Source of the DNA: Paulinella micropora
Taxonomy: Eukaryota; Cercozoa; Imbricatea; Euglyphida
Assembly: GCA_009731375.1 (NCBI GenBank)
Contig: BJOX01000125.1
Coordinates: forward strand, 348,798-409,308
Direction of reading: 5' to 3'
Length of the DNA: 60,511 nt
Shown here: positions 1 to 10,900 of the stretch, piece by piece
Layout of the letters: each line of letters begins with the position of its first letter
Numbering within the stretch: the stretch's first letter is position 1
Translations under genes and position numbers: made by a program
Notes under the pieces: model-generated
Seen by the model: the letters and a program-made list of their open reading frames with translations, nothing else
What the model was told of the DNA's origin: nothing
The model's database searches: none

Positions 1-144
1 AATAGAGAATTAGAAGTTGAAGACGGTTTATTGAAAGAACCGCATTTCACTAAATTTAGCGACTTTCACAAACAGAAAGCAATACTGCGAATTATAAAAA
101 AAGAAATCAATATAAGAGGTAAAATGTATCTCATTCGTCAATGA
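1..144 (+). CDS. 3' end of an unidentified gene (partial)
   Basis: Frame 1 is open from the first base to a TGA at 142-144, giving the last 47 codons of a protein whose start lies outside the window. The peptide is rich in Lys, Glu and Ile and resembles coding sequence of the same AT-rich type as the neighbouring polymerase block. It converges on the minus-strand exonuclease-X-like gene, and the two coding ends overlap by about 7 bases, which is typical of compact viral genomes. No motif identifies its function. It could also be a chance open frame, because 144 bases is short. Confidence 0.4.
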   Translation, partial: NRELEVEDGLLKEPHFTKFSDFHKQKAILRIIKKEINIRGKMYLIRQ

Positions 145-413
145 ATGTACTTTTTCAATTCGTCTTTATTACTACACCACGGCTGACGAACTAACCATTC
201 AATATATGGCTTGTCAATCTTTGCGATGTCTTCTATTTTTTTACCTTTGTATTTCCCGAAATGAAACAAGTTTGGTTGAGCATTTCTCATTTCTTCAATC
301 GCTTTTATTTCGTCGTGGATTACCTTTTGAACATCGGCAAGAGAAAACGATTTATTTTCGCTTTCAATTGATAGTTGTTGGAACTTCTCGCACAGTCTAG
401 TGAGGGTGGACAT
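138..413 (-). CDS. Small protein with exonuclease-X C-terminal-like domain
   Basis: I prefer the start at 413 (M-S-T-L-T-R-L) over the longer frame that begins at 491. The shorter choice leaves an AT-rich intergenic region shared with the divergent gene at 502. The protein is about 91 residues. Its C-terminal half contains F-G-K-Y-K-G-K followed by P-Y-I-E-W-L, the pattern of the small domain found at the C terminus of exonuclease X and in several stand-alone viral and phage proteins (the DUF3820-like family). The N-terminal part looks like a short amphipathic helix. A role in nucleic-acid transactions is inferred from family and from its place beside a DNA polymerase. No nuclease catalytic residues are visible. 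Confidence 0.55.
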   Translation of the reverse strand: MSTLTRLCEKFQQLSIESENKSFSLADVQKVIHDEIKAIEEMRNAQPNLFHFGKYKGKKIEDIAKIDKPYIEWLVRQPWCSNKDELKKYIH

Positions 414-501
414 AGTAGGGGGTATATAGTAGGCGGGAAAAAAATTAAATAAATAATAATATAGAATACCCAACGAGTTGGGCTGTCGCACACGTGCTAC
501 G
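414..501. promoter_or_regulatory. Divergent AT-rich intergenic promoter region
   Basis: This 88-bp gap separates two divergently oriented starts (413 minus, 502 plus). It contains a TATA-like AT-rich stretch at about 438-463 and a perfect inverted repeat CCCAAC-GA-GTTGGG at 469-482. The layout suggests one region driving both genes. Promoter function is inferred from position and composition only. Confidence 0.4.
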
Positions 502-663
502 ATGAGTGAGTGGATAATCTTTGTTAAGGCTTACTCAGCTAAACATAACATAAGCTATGGGGAGGCATTGAAAAAAGCTGGTAAGGAATACAGGAAACAA
601 AAAGGCGGTAATGCGGATTTATCAGAGGATGTATATTCGTCCTCGTCGGATAGAAAAGGTGCG
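502..663 (+). CDS. Small basic protein, truncated by an assembly gap
   Basis: The frame starts at ATG 502 and runs into the 10-N gap at 664-673, so only about 54 residues are seen. It begins M-S-E-W-I-I-F-V-K-A-Y and continues with an N-I-S-Y-G-E-A-L-K-K motif, then K-E-Y-R-K-Q-K. Short proteins with this W..FVK.Y...(N/H).SY.EALK..A...Y pattern occur in large DNA viruses and Polinton-like elements, where they are usually unannotated. A DNA-associated role is plausible from the basic charge. The reading after the gap is on unrelated sequence and was not joined. Confidence 0.5.
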
Positions 664-673
664 NNNNNNNNNN

Positions 674-3361
674 AAGTTTCTTATTACCCATATTCTTTAC
701 ATACTTGGCACATCTCGCGTGGATTTGTAAGCTGTCTGTGTCTGTGTAGTAAAAGTCATCTTCAATGGTTTTGTTTGGGTTAGCTTCCTTAATATAGTTG
801 AACATAATGCAACGGCTATATGCTAGAATGAATGCCCCATAGTGTGAAGGCTTGGTTATGCTACTCTCTAATAAGATTGGATTGCGAGGAAGACCCGATA
901 TGTGCCATAAATCTTTTCCTTGTTGGTCCGTAAATTTAACAATGTCAGTTATTTGATTGCTATTCCAGAATTTCCAGTAATCTTCATTAGTTTGTATATA
1001 TGTTGTTATTGATGGTATAGGTCTCTGTATCATCTTACCGTATAGACTATTCATAAACAATTTGGCGAGCAAATATTGCGGGCTACCTTTCTCCGCATTT
1101 TCCTTCGCCTTAAACATATCATCTATGTATTTGGCAAAGACACATTCAGATTTTACAGTGTAGTATCCTTTATGAATGCGGACTTCGTATCCTTCGGCTA
1201 CCATATCCTCAATATCTACACTCGTCAGCCATTGGTCCTTCATATCTTCTAGTCTCCATTTAAGAGACCCCATTTTGTCTCGCTGTCCAATCCTTGAATG
1301 TAATATGTCTTTTGGTGATATGTAGTCAAGGTTGTAAATACCGATTTGAAGATTTCGCGGGTCAAATGGTCCGATTGTTTCCAGTATGTCGCCAACCATA
1401 AAAGCCAACAACATCGCGGTTGGATACAAAGATACGACATCCGCATCCACGAGATAATCGTCTATGTCGTCAAAGGTGGTCTGCTTTTGTAGGTAGCTTT
1501 CATACTGAGCTGAAACGAACCGCCTCTTAGATGGGTAAGTCCTTCCGCCGATAATGGCTTTTCTAAACGCTCTTTCCTGCTCCACCGTTGGAAGTCTCAC
1601 CTCGTATTTACCATCAACGTATTTTTTCCATATGTTGAAAGCGAGACTTGAAGCTGAGATGTATGAAGTTAGATTGACTTTGTGAGCTGTAAATATTTCG
1701 GTATTTAACTTGTCATATAATTCTTTCAAACCCATAACATCGTTTTTAAGATAAGCCAAACAGTCCTGCCTCGTCTTGTCGTCCATATCCTCCCACATCT
1801 TCGCCCTGTCATGGTCAAAGTCGCCTTTGAGGATTTCGCATCCCATACTTTCAAGATTTGCTTTAAGACTTCCTTGGGTATGCTTACACATATCCCACAT
1901 CTTAACATTTTCAAACTCTAAGCAGATAATAGAGCCGTTATTGATTTTTGACGACTTAATCTTAATACCCCTTTTAATTAATTCTTGATGTATGAAGTAG
2001 TGGTCAAAGTTCGCTCCATTAAAACCATTAACATATAGAACGGGCGGTTTGTCTTTTTTACCTCCTTTGTCGGTAGATGTATCCTTCGGCTCCCATCCTG
2101 CTTTTATAAGGTCGCCTCGTTCTATTAGTAGGTCTATGAATTCACTGATACAATCTTTACCAGCTATGTATTTGAAACCCTCAGACCCCTGAGTATATCC
2201 GACTATGTAGCAGTCGTGGATATCGTAGCCGACAGCGATGTTTGTATTTCTAAATGATTCCAAATCGTAATGAAGCACCTCGTGGTTGTTCATTTGTTCT
2301 TCCGTGTGGAACTTAGTTATAAGGTGTCTTTTGCCATTCTTCTTCAACATAATGTCCGCATATTTTTTCCTGTTGAGATTACATTTGTGTTTGTTCATAT
2401 ATGGTCGCAGACAGTCCTCGCATCTCTTCTTAAACTGCTTAACTAATCCGTAATAATGGTTATTCTCCAAAAAGATTAGTTTGTCAGGTTCTTGTCCTTC
2501 TTCGTTTGTGCTGAATGTCTGCTTCATAATGTGGTCTGTTATTTCATAAGTTTTCCCTTCCTTAACATATTTTTTGAATATTTCAACCGCTATTGAAAAT
2601 GGTATTGGCGAGTTTGGTGGAAGGTTGAATTCAGCTCGGACGATATTACAGCGGTTCTTGTTCATCGGTTTAATATTTAGAATATCCTTACATAAGAAGA
2701 ATAAGCAGTTGTTGTTTTTGCTGGGTGGTGATATTCTTACTCCTTCTTCAACCTTAGTTCTTTTATCTCTCACTCCTTCATAGCACCCTCCGCCGTTTTC
2801 TTGAACTATGGTTATTTCCACATATCTTATGTTTCTTTCATATCCATTCTCGCTCGCTTCAATGTTGTTTATGTTGAACTCGTTCAGAGCATCCATAAAT
2901 ACAGTATCGTATTGGCGGAGTTGAAATGAGTTAAAACTTTTCTTTTTTAAATAGTGGTCGTATCGTTCATTAGCAGGAGCGGTGGAGTATGTTATAGATA
3001 TATTGACATCCGCATTGTTGGTCATCCCTTCCCTTCTGGCATATCTTATAGCGGGTATCAATACCTTATCTTCCAAGGTGTCTGTATCATAGAAGCTTAT
3101 GTCTAGCTCCCTAAATTTGAATGTGAGAGAGTTCAACCGATTATCCCTCCTAACTTCATAATCGTTTGCTCTAAACTCTCGTCGCTTCGCTTCCCTAGTC
3201 TTAGCCTCGCGGAGATTTGCCCTCGTATTACTACGGATGTTAGATAAAAGGTCCTGGCGGTTTCTTTTATCTTTCGTTTCAACCTTTCTAAGCTTAGCCT
3301 TAGCTTGAAGAAGTTGAACATATTGCTTGTTTGGTCTTGGTGGTAGTGGTGGTTTTGACAT
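674..3361 (-). CDS. Protein-primed-type family B DNA polymerase (C terminus missing)
   Basis: About 896 residues are visible before the 10-N gap. The exonuclease motifs are in order: Exo I Y-D-L-E-S-F near residue 365, Exo II N-G-A-N-F-D and Exo III Y-L-K-N-D. The polymerase motifs follow: A (D-x-x-S-L-Y-P), B (K-x3-N-S-L-Y-G) and C (Y-T-D-T-D-S near residue 870). The order and length fit the protein-primed PolB of Polintons, virophages, adenoviruses and linear plasmids. The roughly 350-residue N-terminal extension is Lys/Arg-rich with no assigned domain. It may be the terminal-protein-like region, which is inference. The lysine motif and thumb downstream of motif C lie in or beyond the gap. 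The start is the first ATG after an AT-rich upstream region. Replication of a mobile or viral genome is the expected role. Confidence 0.9.
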
Positions 3362-3400
3362 TTTACCGTTATGTATATATTAGGTAAGATACTTTTTCTG

Positions 3401-3416
3401 AAAATAATTAATTAAT
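3401..3416 (-). promoter_or_regulatory. AT-rich upstream motif of the polymerase gene
   Basis: On the minus strand this reads ATTAATTAATTATTTT, about 40-55 bases upstream of the polymerase ATG. Fifteen bases recur at 3751-3765, about 53-67 bases upstream of the next minus-strand gene. The shared word and similar spacing suggest a core promoter element. Confidence 0.45.
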
Positions 3417-3491
3417 GTTTTTACCGTTATTATATAGGAGCTATTTGTTTAGATGAAAAATATTTTTACCAGATAAAAAAAATTATTGAGC

Positions 3492-3698
3492 TTAAACCGC
3501 TATTTTACTCAATTTATCTTCCAGCTCTTGTATCTTCTTTTTGTATTCCTCTATGCTTTTGAGTTCTTGCTTTTGCTTTAATGCTTTTTCTTTTCTTTCC
3601 TCCTTCAACCTTTCTTGGTGGCGGTAGTAGTATGCGAGAGCTTTCTCGTTATTTCTCTTTCGTCTTGCTTCTCCTTCGTATAGTTTTGTTCTTGGCAT
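3492..3698 (-). CDS. Small highly charged coiled-coil protein
   Basis: The predicted 68-residue protein is dominated by Lys, Glu and Arg, with a likely continuous helix from about residue 8 to the end and heptad-like Leu/Ile spacing in the last third. It lies upstream of and co-oriented with the polymerase gene, from which it is separated by 130 bases. Its start codon is preceded by a purine-rich stretch and the shared AT-rich motif at 3751-3765. No family is recognised. A nucleic-acid-binding or bZIP-like role is possible: the N-terminal part is basic and the C-terminal part looks like a short zipper. I only infer this from composition. Confidence 0.5.
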   Translation of the reverse strand: MPRTKLYEGEARRKRNNEKALAYYYRHQERLKEERKEKALKQKQELKSIEEYKKKIQELEDKLSKIAV

Positions 3699-3750
3699 CT
3701 TGTATTACCTCCTTCGTTGTATATTATAGTTGATATATTTTTATAAATGT

Positions 3751-3765
3751 AAAATAATTAATTAA
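3751..3765 (-). promoter_or_regulatory. Second copy of the AT-rich upstream motif
   Basis: TTAATTAATTATTTT on the minus strand, identical over 15 bases to the motif upstream of the polymerase gene and placed 53-67 bases before the ATG of the small coiled-coil gene. Confidence 0.45.
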
Positions 3766-3846
3766 ATTATTAATTCTTGCTTCCTTTTTTGATTTCCTCT
3801 TGATTTCTCTTTAATTTCTTATGATGGTGATTTTTGGTCCTAAAAG

Positions 3847-3896
3847 ACCCTTTTCGGGCTGGTATTTTGCTTGAAAAATACCTGCGCGAAAAGGGT
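3847..3896. other. Strong hairpin at the border of the virus-like block
   Basis: The 10-bp arms ACCCTTTTCG and CGAAAAGGGT enclose a 4x4 internal loop and a second 8-bp stem, GGTATTTT with AAAATACC, around a 6-base loop. It lies between the last gene of the AT-rich block and the (TC)n field. It may be a terminator of an unseen gene, or mark the end or an origin of the integrated element. Confidence 0.6.
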
Positions 3897-3910
3897 AATC
3901 ATCTTCTCTG

Positions 3911-3940
3911 TTGATGTCTCTCCCTGTCTCTCTGTCTGTC

Positions 3941-3990
<50 letters not shown>

Positions 3991-4028
3991 CCTCCCTCCC
4001 TCCCTCTCTCTCTCTCTCTCTCTCTCTT

Positions 4029-4073
<45 letters not shown>

Positions 4074-4185
4074 GTGCCTGCCTGTCTGTCTCTCTGTTCT
4101 ACCTGTTCTACCTGTTCTACCTGTTCTACCTGTTCTACCTGTTCTACCTGTTCTCTCCCTCTCTCTCTCTCTCTCTCAGTCTCTC

Positions 4186-4222
<37 letters not shown>

Positions 4223-4249
4223 GTCTTTCTCTCTCTCTCTCTCCCTCTC

Positions 4250-4285
<36 letters not shown>

Positions 4286-4310
4286 TCTGTCTATCTGTCT
4301 CTCTCTCACC
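3911..4310. repeat. (TC)n field with an embedded 9-bp tandem repeat
   Basis: Mostly CT/TC dinucleotide with CTGT variants. At about 4095-4155 there are seven tandem copies of the 9-mer CTGTTCTAC. No gene is visible here. Confidence 0.95.
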
Positions 4311-4324
4311 ATTATGTTATTGTT

Positions 4325-4571
4325 ATGGTCTGTCATATCATGTTATGTTATGTTATGTTATGTTATGTTACGTCATGCTACATTATGTTAATATTATGTC
4401 ACAACAGCAACAACAAAAACAATCAAAACAACAATAACAACATTGCATTACATTACATTACATTACATTACATTACATTACATTACATTATATTACATTA
4501 TATTACATACATACATACATACATACATACATGCATACATACGTACATTCGTACATACGTACATGCATGCA

Positions 4572-4603
<32 letters not shown>

Positions 4604-4894
4604 CATACATACATACATACGCATACATACATACACACATACATACATACACACATACATACATACACACATACATACATACATACATACATACATATGT
4701 CATACATACATATGTCATACATACATATGTCATACATACATACATACATACATATATACATACATATGTACATACATATGTACATACATATGTACATACA
4801 TATGTACATACATACATACATATATACATACAAACAAACATACATACATACATACATACATACATACATACATACATAACATACATTACATACA

Positions 4895-4946
<52 letters not shown>

Positions 4947-5140
4947 GTGCATACATACATACATACATACATACCTACATACATACCTACATACATATAT
5001 ATATATATATAATACATATATATATATATACATATATATCTATAGTCATAAAATGTAATGTAATGTAATGTAATGTGTCACTGATGTAATGTGATGTAAT
5101 GTGATGTATGTATGTATGTATGTATGTATGTTTGGTTTGT
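4325..5140. repeat. Compound pentanucleotide/tetranucleotide satellite field
   Basis: A (TTATG)n stretch is followed by (CATTA)n, then about 490 bp of (CATA)n with TGTA, CACA and GTCATA variants, then (TA)n at 4995-5035, (TAATG)n, and finally (TATG)n up to the next gene. Long open frames here are repeat translations. Confidence 0.95.
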
Positions 5141-5155
5141 ATGAACAGGGATAAC

Positions 5156-6893
5156 ATGGCTGATCTGGATGAAGAATTTATTAACGACATTCACAATTCC
5201 TACGAGGAGGACACTCCTGAAGTTGTTGGGCCGGAGCCTGGCACAGACGATCCCCTTGCAAGCCCGAGCAGACCGCCGACCAAAAGTGAGAGCGGGAGCA
5301 AGAGTGGGCGCAGGAGCAACAGTGCGAGCAGCACCGAGACCAGCGACGACGAGGAGGACGAGGAGGAGGAGGAGGAGGTGGGGAGGGGGAAGGGCGAGGA
5401 GGAAGTGGGGAGGGGGGAGGAGGAGAAGGTGGGGAGGGGGGAGGAGGAGGAGGAGGATNNNNNNNNNNNNNNNNNNNNNNNNNNNNNNNNNNNNNNNNNN
5501 NNNNNNNNNNNNNNNNNNNNNNNNNNNNNNNNNNNNNNNNNNNNNNNNNNNNNNNNNNNNNNNNNNNNNNNNNNNNNNNNNNNNNNNNNNNNNNNNNNNN
5601 NNNNNNNNNNNNNNNNNNNNNNNNNNNNNNNNNNNNNNNNNNNNNNNNNNNNNNNNNNNNNNNNNNNNNNNNNNNNNNNNNNNNNNNNNNNNNNNNNNNN
5701 NNNNNNNNNNNNNNNNNNNNNNNNNNNNNNNNNNNNNNNNNNNNNNNNNNNNNNNNNNNNNNNNNNNNNNNNNNNNNNNNNNNNNNNNNNNNNNNNNNNN
5801 NNNNNNNNNNNNNNNNNNNNNNNNNNNNNNNNNNNNNNNNNNNNNNNNNNNNNNNNNNNNNNNNNNNNNNNNNNNNNNNNNNNNNNNNNNNNNNNNNNNN
5901 NNNNNNNNNNNNNNNNNNNNNNNNNNNNNNNNNNNNNNNNNNNNNNNNTGGAAGATAGCAAGCTTGCGTATCCAACACATTTCACCAACTGACGAGTATC
6001 CGACGCTATCAGTTTGCTTTTACCAGGAGGAGGAAGAGAAGAAGTTTTGGGGGATTCCTGATCTTATGTCGTTCAAACGAGATCGCAAAGACGTGGCTGC
6101 GCTGCGATCGCCCGAATACGTGAAGCCCTTGACTGACAAGTGGATGCAAGCAGGCGATTATGATGCCAGTGCGTGGAGTCGTGATGCAGGACGCAAGAAG
6201 CGCGCGCGCAGCACATCGAACAAAAAGGTTGATGATTCTCATACAGACATAACCCTATCACCTAGTCAGGGTGCGCCAAACAAGCGGGAAGCAAGGCAGA
6301 GGCCAATGCGTAAACCGCCGACGGGTGCACCAGGTAAACCGCCGACGGGTGCACCAGGTAACGCGGGTCCACAAGGGAAACCCGGTCCACCAGGTAAACC
6401 GGGTCCACCAGGGAAACCCGGTTTACAAGGGAAACCCGGTCCATCAGGGAAACCCGGCCCACCAGGGAAACCCGGTCCACCAGGGAAGCCTGGACCTCCT
6501 GGATCTGCTGGAAATGCAGAAAGCAAGATATTGTCAGAGGCGCTGCAGCGTAAGGAGGAAAACTATCACCAAATAGCGATGAAAATGGGGGATGTGGCTC
6601 TGGCTGCTATTAACAGCTCGGCGAGACGATCTGGATGTGACGAGGAGCCTGCTTGCAAAAAATCGAAGACCGATCCCTCATCCAGCTTCGAGCACTCTAT
6701 CATAGCTAAAGCTATCAACCTAGTGCTAATGCGCGCAACGACAGAGTGTCAAAATATTCCGTTTGAGTCTACGGTTCTTGAGCAACTGCTTGCCATAGAT
6801 GGATTATCTCACGAGCAAAAACTTGACTTGCAGGTAGTTTGGTGGACTTGCAAAAGAGACGCAAAAGATAAGCATATTGATTTCGACGTGTAA
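5156..6893 (+). pseudogene. Acidic/collagen-like repeat protein gene interrupted by an LTR retrotransposon
   Basis: The first part (5156-5458) encodes an acidic N terminus starting M-A-D-L-D-E-E-F, with Ser- and Glu-rich stretches, and runs into a 490-N gap. The second part (5949-6893) continues in a different apparent frame because the gap length is nominal. It contains about 20 Gly-X-Y triplets of the G-K-P-G-P-P type (about 6300-6510), a basic segment before them and a helical C-terminal domain. The last two codons, GTG TAA, lie mostly inside the LTR of element 1, so the stop is supplied by the insertion. The original frame resumes exactly after the element at 17510 and ends at 17561-17563. 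No known family is recognised. The loss is only 16 residues, so a nearly full-length product may still be made. Confidence 0.7.
5459..5948. other. Assembly gap (490 N)
   Basis: Undetermined bases inside the collagen-like gene. The GA-rich sequence just before it suggests dropout in low-complexity DNA. Confidence 1.
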
Positions 6894-7125
6894 TGCCCCC
6901 AACGATAGATCGTAAAAAGTCGGTAATACAACCAAACACAGTCCTCAAGAATGAGAATGATGTCTCGTTGTATTAGCTCAGTGAAGCCAACAAGGAAAAC
7001 GGCAACAGACCAGGAATAAAATAGCATCAGGTCCAATCCGGACAAATAATACTGAAAAACAAGCTGGTGCACCTGTCACCAGGAAAAGGTATTTTTTACC
7101 GGCTATCCGGGGGGTGATGCCTACA
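6889..7125 (-). repeat. 3' LTR of element 1
   Basis: 237 bp with TG...CA ends, matching 17273-17509 except at two single-base differences (near 6909 and 7089). It supplies the premature stop codon of the collagen-like gene. Confidence 0.95.
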
Positions 7126-7327
7126 GTACCCCCTCCCGATTTTATGACGGAAATAGCATTTTCGTCATACACCTTCTGATTTCTTTCTGCAAATAGTATG
7201 CGCTATGGAGTCATGCCACACAGCGCATCGACCCACGGATAGACGCTAAAAGACGATAAATATATCCTCATACGGCACGTCAAAGCGGATTCTCTAGCCT
7301 TTCTTGTAAATTTTGAACTCCTTCCCC

Positions 7328-7358
<31 letters not shown>

Positions 7359-7970
7359 CGGCAGTATGTCAAGAACAAACGTACAATTAATAAAAAAATA
7401 CAAGCAACGTGGTGCTGTAGTACGATTCCCCCTTTGATCTCCTTCTTCTTCTTATCATTATCATTATTATTATTATTATTCACAGGGAGATCGTAAGTAC
7501 ATTGTCTTTTTTAATGACATACCCTTGTATAAGGCGGATATCCTATGATATAGTATTAGGGGGCCAGTCCTAATAGCTATATCCGAAGTCGAGGTGTATG
7601 TACCCGACCCTGCGATATACCGACACAAGTAGAGATTGACCGTGCTCAGGTACGACAGTATATAATCTATCGTAAAAAATAATTTAATGAAAGTTTCAGA
7701 GAACATTTCATTTTCGAGAACATCATCCCAGGACTTGGAAAGGGTCATACCCGGGAACACCATCGCTCAATACACTAGCGATCCCCGTATACGGTGTAGT
7801 ATCATCGTCGATCGACCTTTCGCACTCGTATGTTGCGATCGAATGCCAAGTTATATCACTGAGTCTTTTTAATATTCATATTGATAACTGATGATGCATG
7901 ATCAAATCATGATACGCCGTGGGCAATCAATCAGTTTATTTGAGACGCATAAAGAAAAATAGTTTCTTTG
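7126..7970 (-). other. 3' untranslated region of element 1
   Basis: 845 bp between the end of pol and the 3' LTR. It contains a polypurine tract, GGGAGGGGG on the minus strand at 7129-7137 three bases from the LTR, a 28-base A-run on the minus strand (about 7331-7358) and a short (TTA)n. No gene is seen in it. Confidence 0.7.
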
Positions 7971-10900
7971 TCACTGCCTTCGTCGTCTGGCGCGGATTTC
8001 TTTGCCTGGTGGAGGACCACCAACAAAAGTCAGATCGAACTTTGACTGTTCGAGAATGTCCCAGATCTTATTAGGGATTCCGCCCAACGATAATTCAAAA
8101 GGGACATCAAGCACTCCTCTTGGCAGTGTCTGAATGGTCCACGCAGTGTAATCCTTGTCTCTGGGAGTAATTGTATCATCCCATGTCTCGAGACTTTTTG
8201 CGTCTTTATATACTGGCAGATAATGTCTTGCCTTTGGATCCTCAACCGGGTCCATACTTCTCCAGAACTGGAGTATCGGTTGTACTATCTTTGCGGCTGA
8301 TGATATTTTGAGTGTCCGTGTGACACGCATCTGTCGTGGGACCGCCACGACCCGCATCAAGTATAAGTCTGAGAGAGTGTCATCAGCGACATGTTGTTCC
8401 GCTGGTCTCATCAGATAGAAAACATTTTTCACCCATGCGATGGTTGCTATCGCATCGCCTTCCTTCCATCGCTCATGGACAATCTCAACGTTGCCCGCGT
8501 TTGGGTCAGTGTCCGTCCCCTCCTCCTCCTGGTGGACGTCCTTTGATCTCATCGACCTCATCGCCTTCCTCGGTTGGTCGTTGATAAGATCATTCCGCGC
8601 TCTCCTTAGCTGCGCCTCTGTGATCTTCTCCTTCTTTCCGCTATGCTCTCGCGGAGACTTGGACTGAGTCCCCACCGCGCTTATGCGGTCAGTCTTCTCC
8701 TTGCTGTCCACCTCACTCTCCTCCTTCTCAGCTATCGGTGCCCGATAAGCATCGTCTTGGTCTATGCCAGCCTCCTTGTGGATGGGCGGCACCTCTTTGA
8801 AATCATCCTTCATCCGTTTTAACGCCTCCTCAACGGATTCATCTTCCAGTAAGAAGGGATCATACTTAATCAGCCTTCTTACATTCACAATTTGCACCTT
8901 CCCTCTACCCCTGATCTTGTAATTCAGAGGTCCCGTCTGTTCCATAATCTGATAAGGTCCTTTCCAGTGAGTGAACAGCTTAGAGCTGACTCCCTTCGGG
9001 ACTTGAGGATGGTACAATAGTACAATATCCCCGACCTGGAACTTGATCTGATCCAAGTGCGCTTGTCGCACCCCTTCAGCATCAGTCTTTCGGCGCTCCG
9101 CCTCTCTATGCGCCCTGACTATTTGTTCCGCCTCCATCTTCACTCTAAGTCTCATCCCAAACAACTCATCCGCATCCGCCCAAGTGTCTTTTGGGTGAAG
9201 GAGCGAAGTCGGGATATCAGGCTCACGCCCATATACTAACTGATATGGCGAGATTGAGCTCTTCGAGCCTCCTAACGCCGTAGAGGGTAGACAGTTCATT
9301 GCAAACGCAAATGATGGTGCTGCCTCGACCCATGCTCTTTGATTCTCCTTCTTCGTGCAATACATCTTTAGCGAGGCTTTGAGGGGTCTGTGTACCCGCT
9401 CGATTTTCCCATTTGCTCGCGGGTTATAGGCAGTAACATATTGCCATTTCATCCCGTAATACTTAGATAGTTTGTCGATGACCTCGTTATTAAAGTCCGA
9501 GCCTCGATCAGAACATATCTTTCTTGGTACTCCGATCTGTGAGATGATCCTATCGATCAGCGCCTCGGCCGTCGTCTTGCCGGTAACGTCTTTGACAGGG
9601 ATGATCCACACATAGTTGGTGGCTCTGTCAATAGCCGTAAGGAGGTATTTGTAACCATCCTTCGATTCTGGGAAAGGTCCCACATGATCAATGTGTATAA
9701 ACTCAAACATCCCCGCATGAAGAGGAAATTCGCCAATCAGGCCGAAATTTGCCTTCAGTGGTGTTTTGTTTATCTTGCACGGGATGCATGCATCCACCGC
9801 CTGATCTATCTCCTCCTTCATCTTCTTCCACCAGAATCGCCTCGCTACGAACATATGAGTTCGTTGTCGACCCGGATGCGCCAAAAGTGGGCAATTGTGG
9901 GCTGCGACAAATATAAATCGTCTCAGACTCTCCGGTACCCAAAGGGTCCATTTGTCCGGCTGTGACGCATAGCGACCGTGAAGGCCCTTGTACCACAGTA
10001 GACCATCTCTCCATCCCATCTCCTTCATCTGATCTTTGATCGCTTTCGTCATCCGTAGCTCATCCGGGTTCTGATATAACTGTATCAGTTCTTTAAACTC
10101 CGGATCTTGAGCCTGTTGTTGCCTCCATGCGGTAGGCGAGGCTATATGGATAGTACCATCTTCTAGCCGTACCCCGATTCTTTCCGGGTCATCGTCTAGG
10201 TCACTTCTCCGCTCTTGAGGAGGCTCCGCATAAACTTCCTGCGTCTCCTCTTCCTCTCTTATGTTCGCCTTCGCATTCTCATATACCTCATAGGACCACT
10301 CAGCGTCCTCCTGGGTATGTAGCTCACAACATATCCCGTGATCCGGGCCTTGTGGACTGTACCGTAGACCTGTGCGGTCATATCGGACTCCACTCGCCAT
10401 CTCCATCGCCTCAATGTGGCTGACCTCATACACCTTGTCAGTGGACAAGTCTTCCATCTCCACCGTGGACACCAACGCCGATACTTCTGAGTTAAACTCT
10501 AGCCTAGAGAGGCTATCAGCGACCACATTTCGCTTTCCCGGTAGATGGACCATTGTAAAATCGAAACAAGACAAGAACGCTTGCCACCGCGCCAGCCGTC
10601 CCGTCTGTTCATGATTCATCAACCATAACAGGTTATGATGATCAGTTCTGACAGTAAATTGAGGTCCTCCCCACAAATACTCTCTGAGCCTCTTGAGGGC
10701 CCATACTACCGCCAACGCCTCTCTTTGCCTTGTGCAATAGTTTCTCTCCGCCGCACACAACTTCCTACTAATAAACATGATTGGGCGTAATTTCTTCTCC
10801 TCATCCTCTTGTTGTAATACAGCCCCAATCGCAAACTTAGATGCGTCTGTATCGACTACGAATTGTTTCGTAAAGTCGGGCATCGTTAACACCAGTCCTC

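Noticed and set aside
539-673. Apparent C-terminal end of the DNA polymerase beyond the gap
   Set aside because: After the 10-N gap the minus-strand frame is the complement of the divergent basic-protein gene, so the polymerase must end or continue in missing sequence.
4443-5058. Long overlapping open frames on both strands rich in Tyr, Ile, His, Thr, Met, Val and Cys
   Set aside because: They translate (CATA)n and (TATG)n. The same holds for frames in the TC, GATA, GAA, GTGA, AAC and TAA fields.
3911-5140. CRISPR array or telomere
   Set aside because: Units are 2-9 bp with no spacers, and none of the unit types matches a known telomere repeat.
6300-6510. Animal collagen gene
   Set aside because: Only about 20 Gly-X-Y triplets in a protein with acidic and helical parts and no collagen C-terminal domain. 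Collagen-like repeats also occur in protists and viruses.
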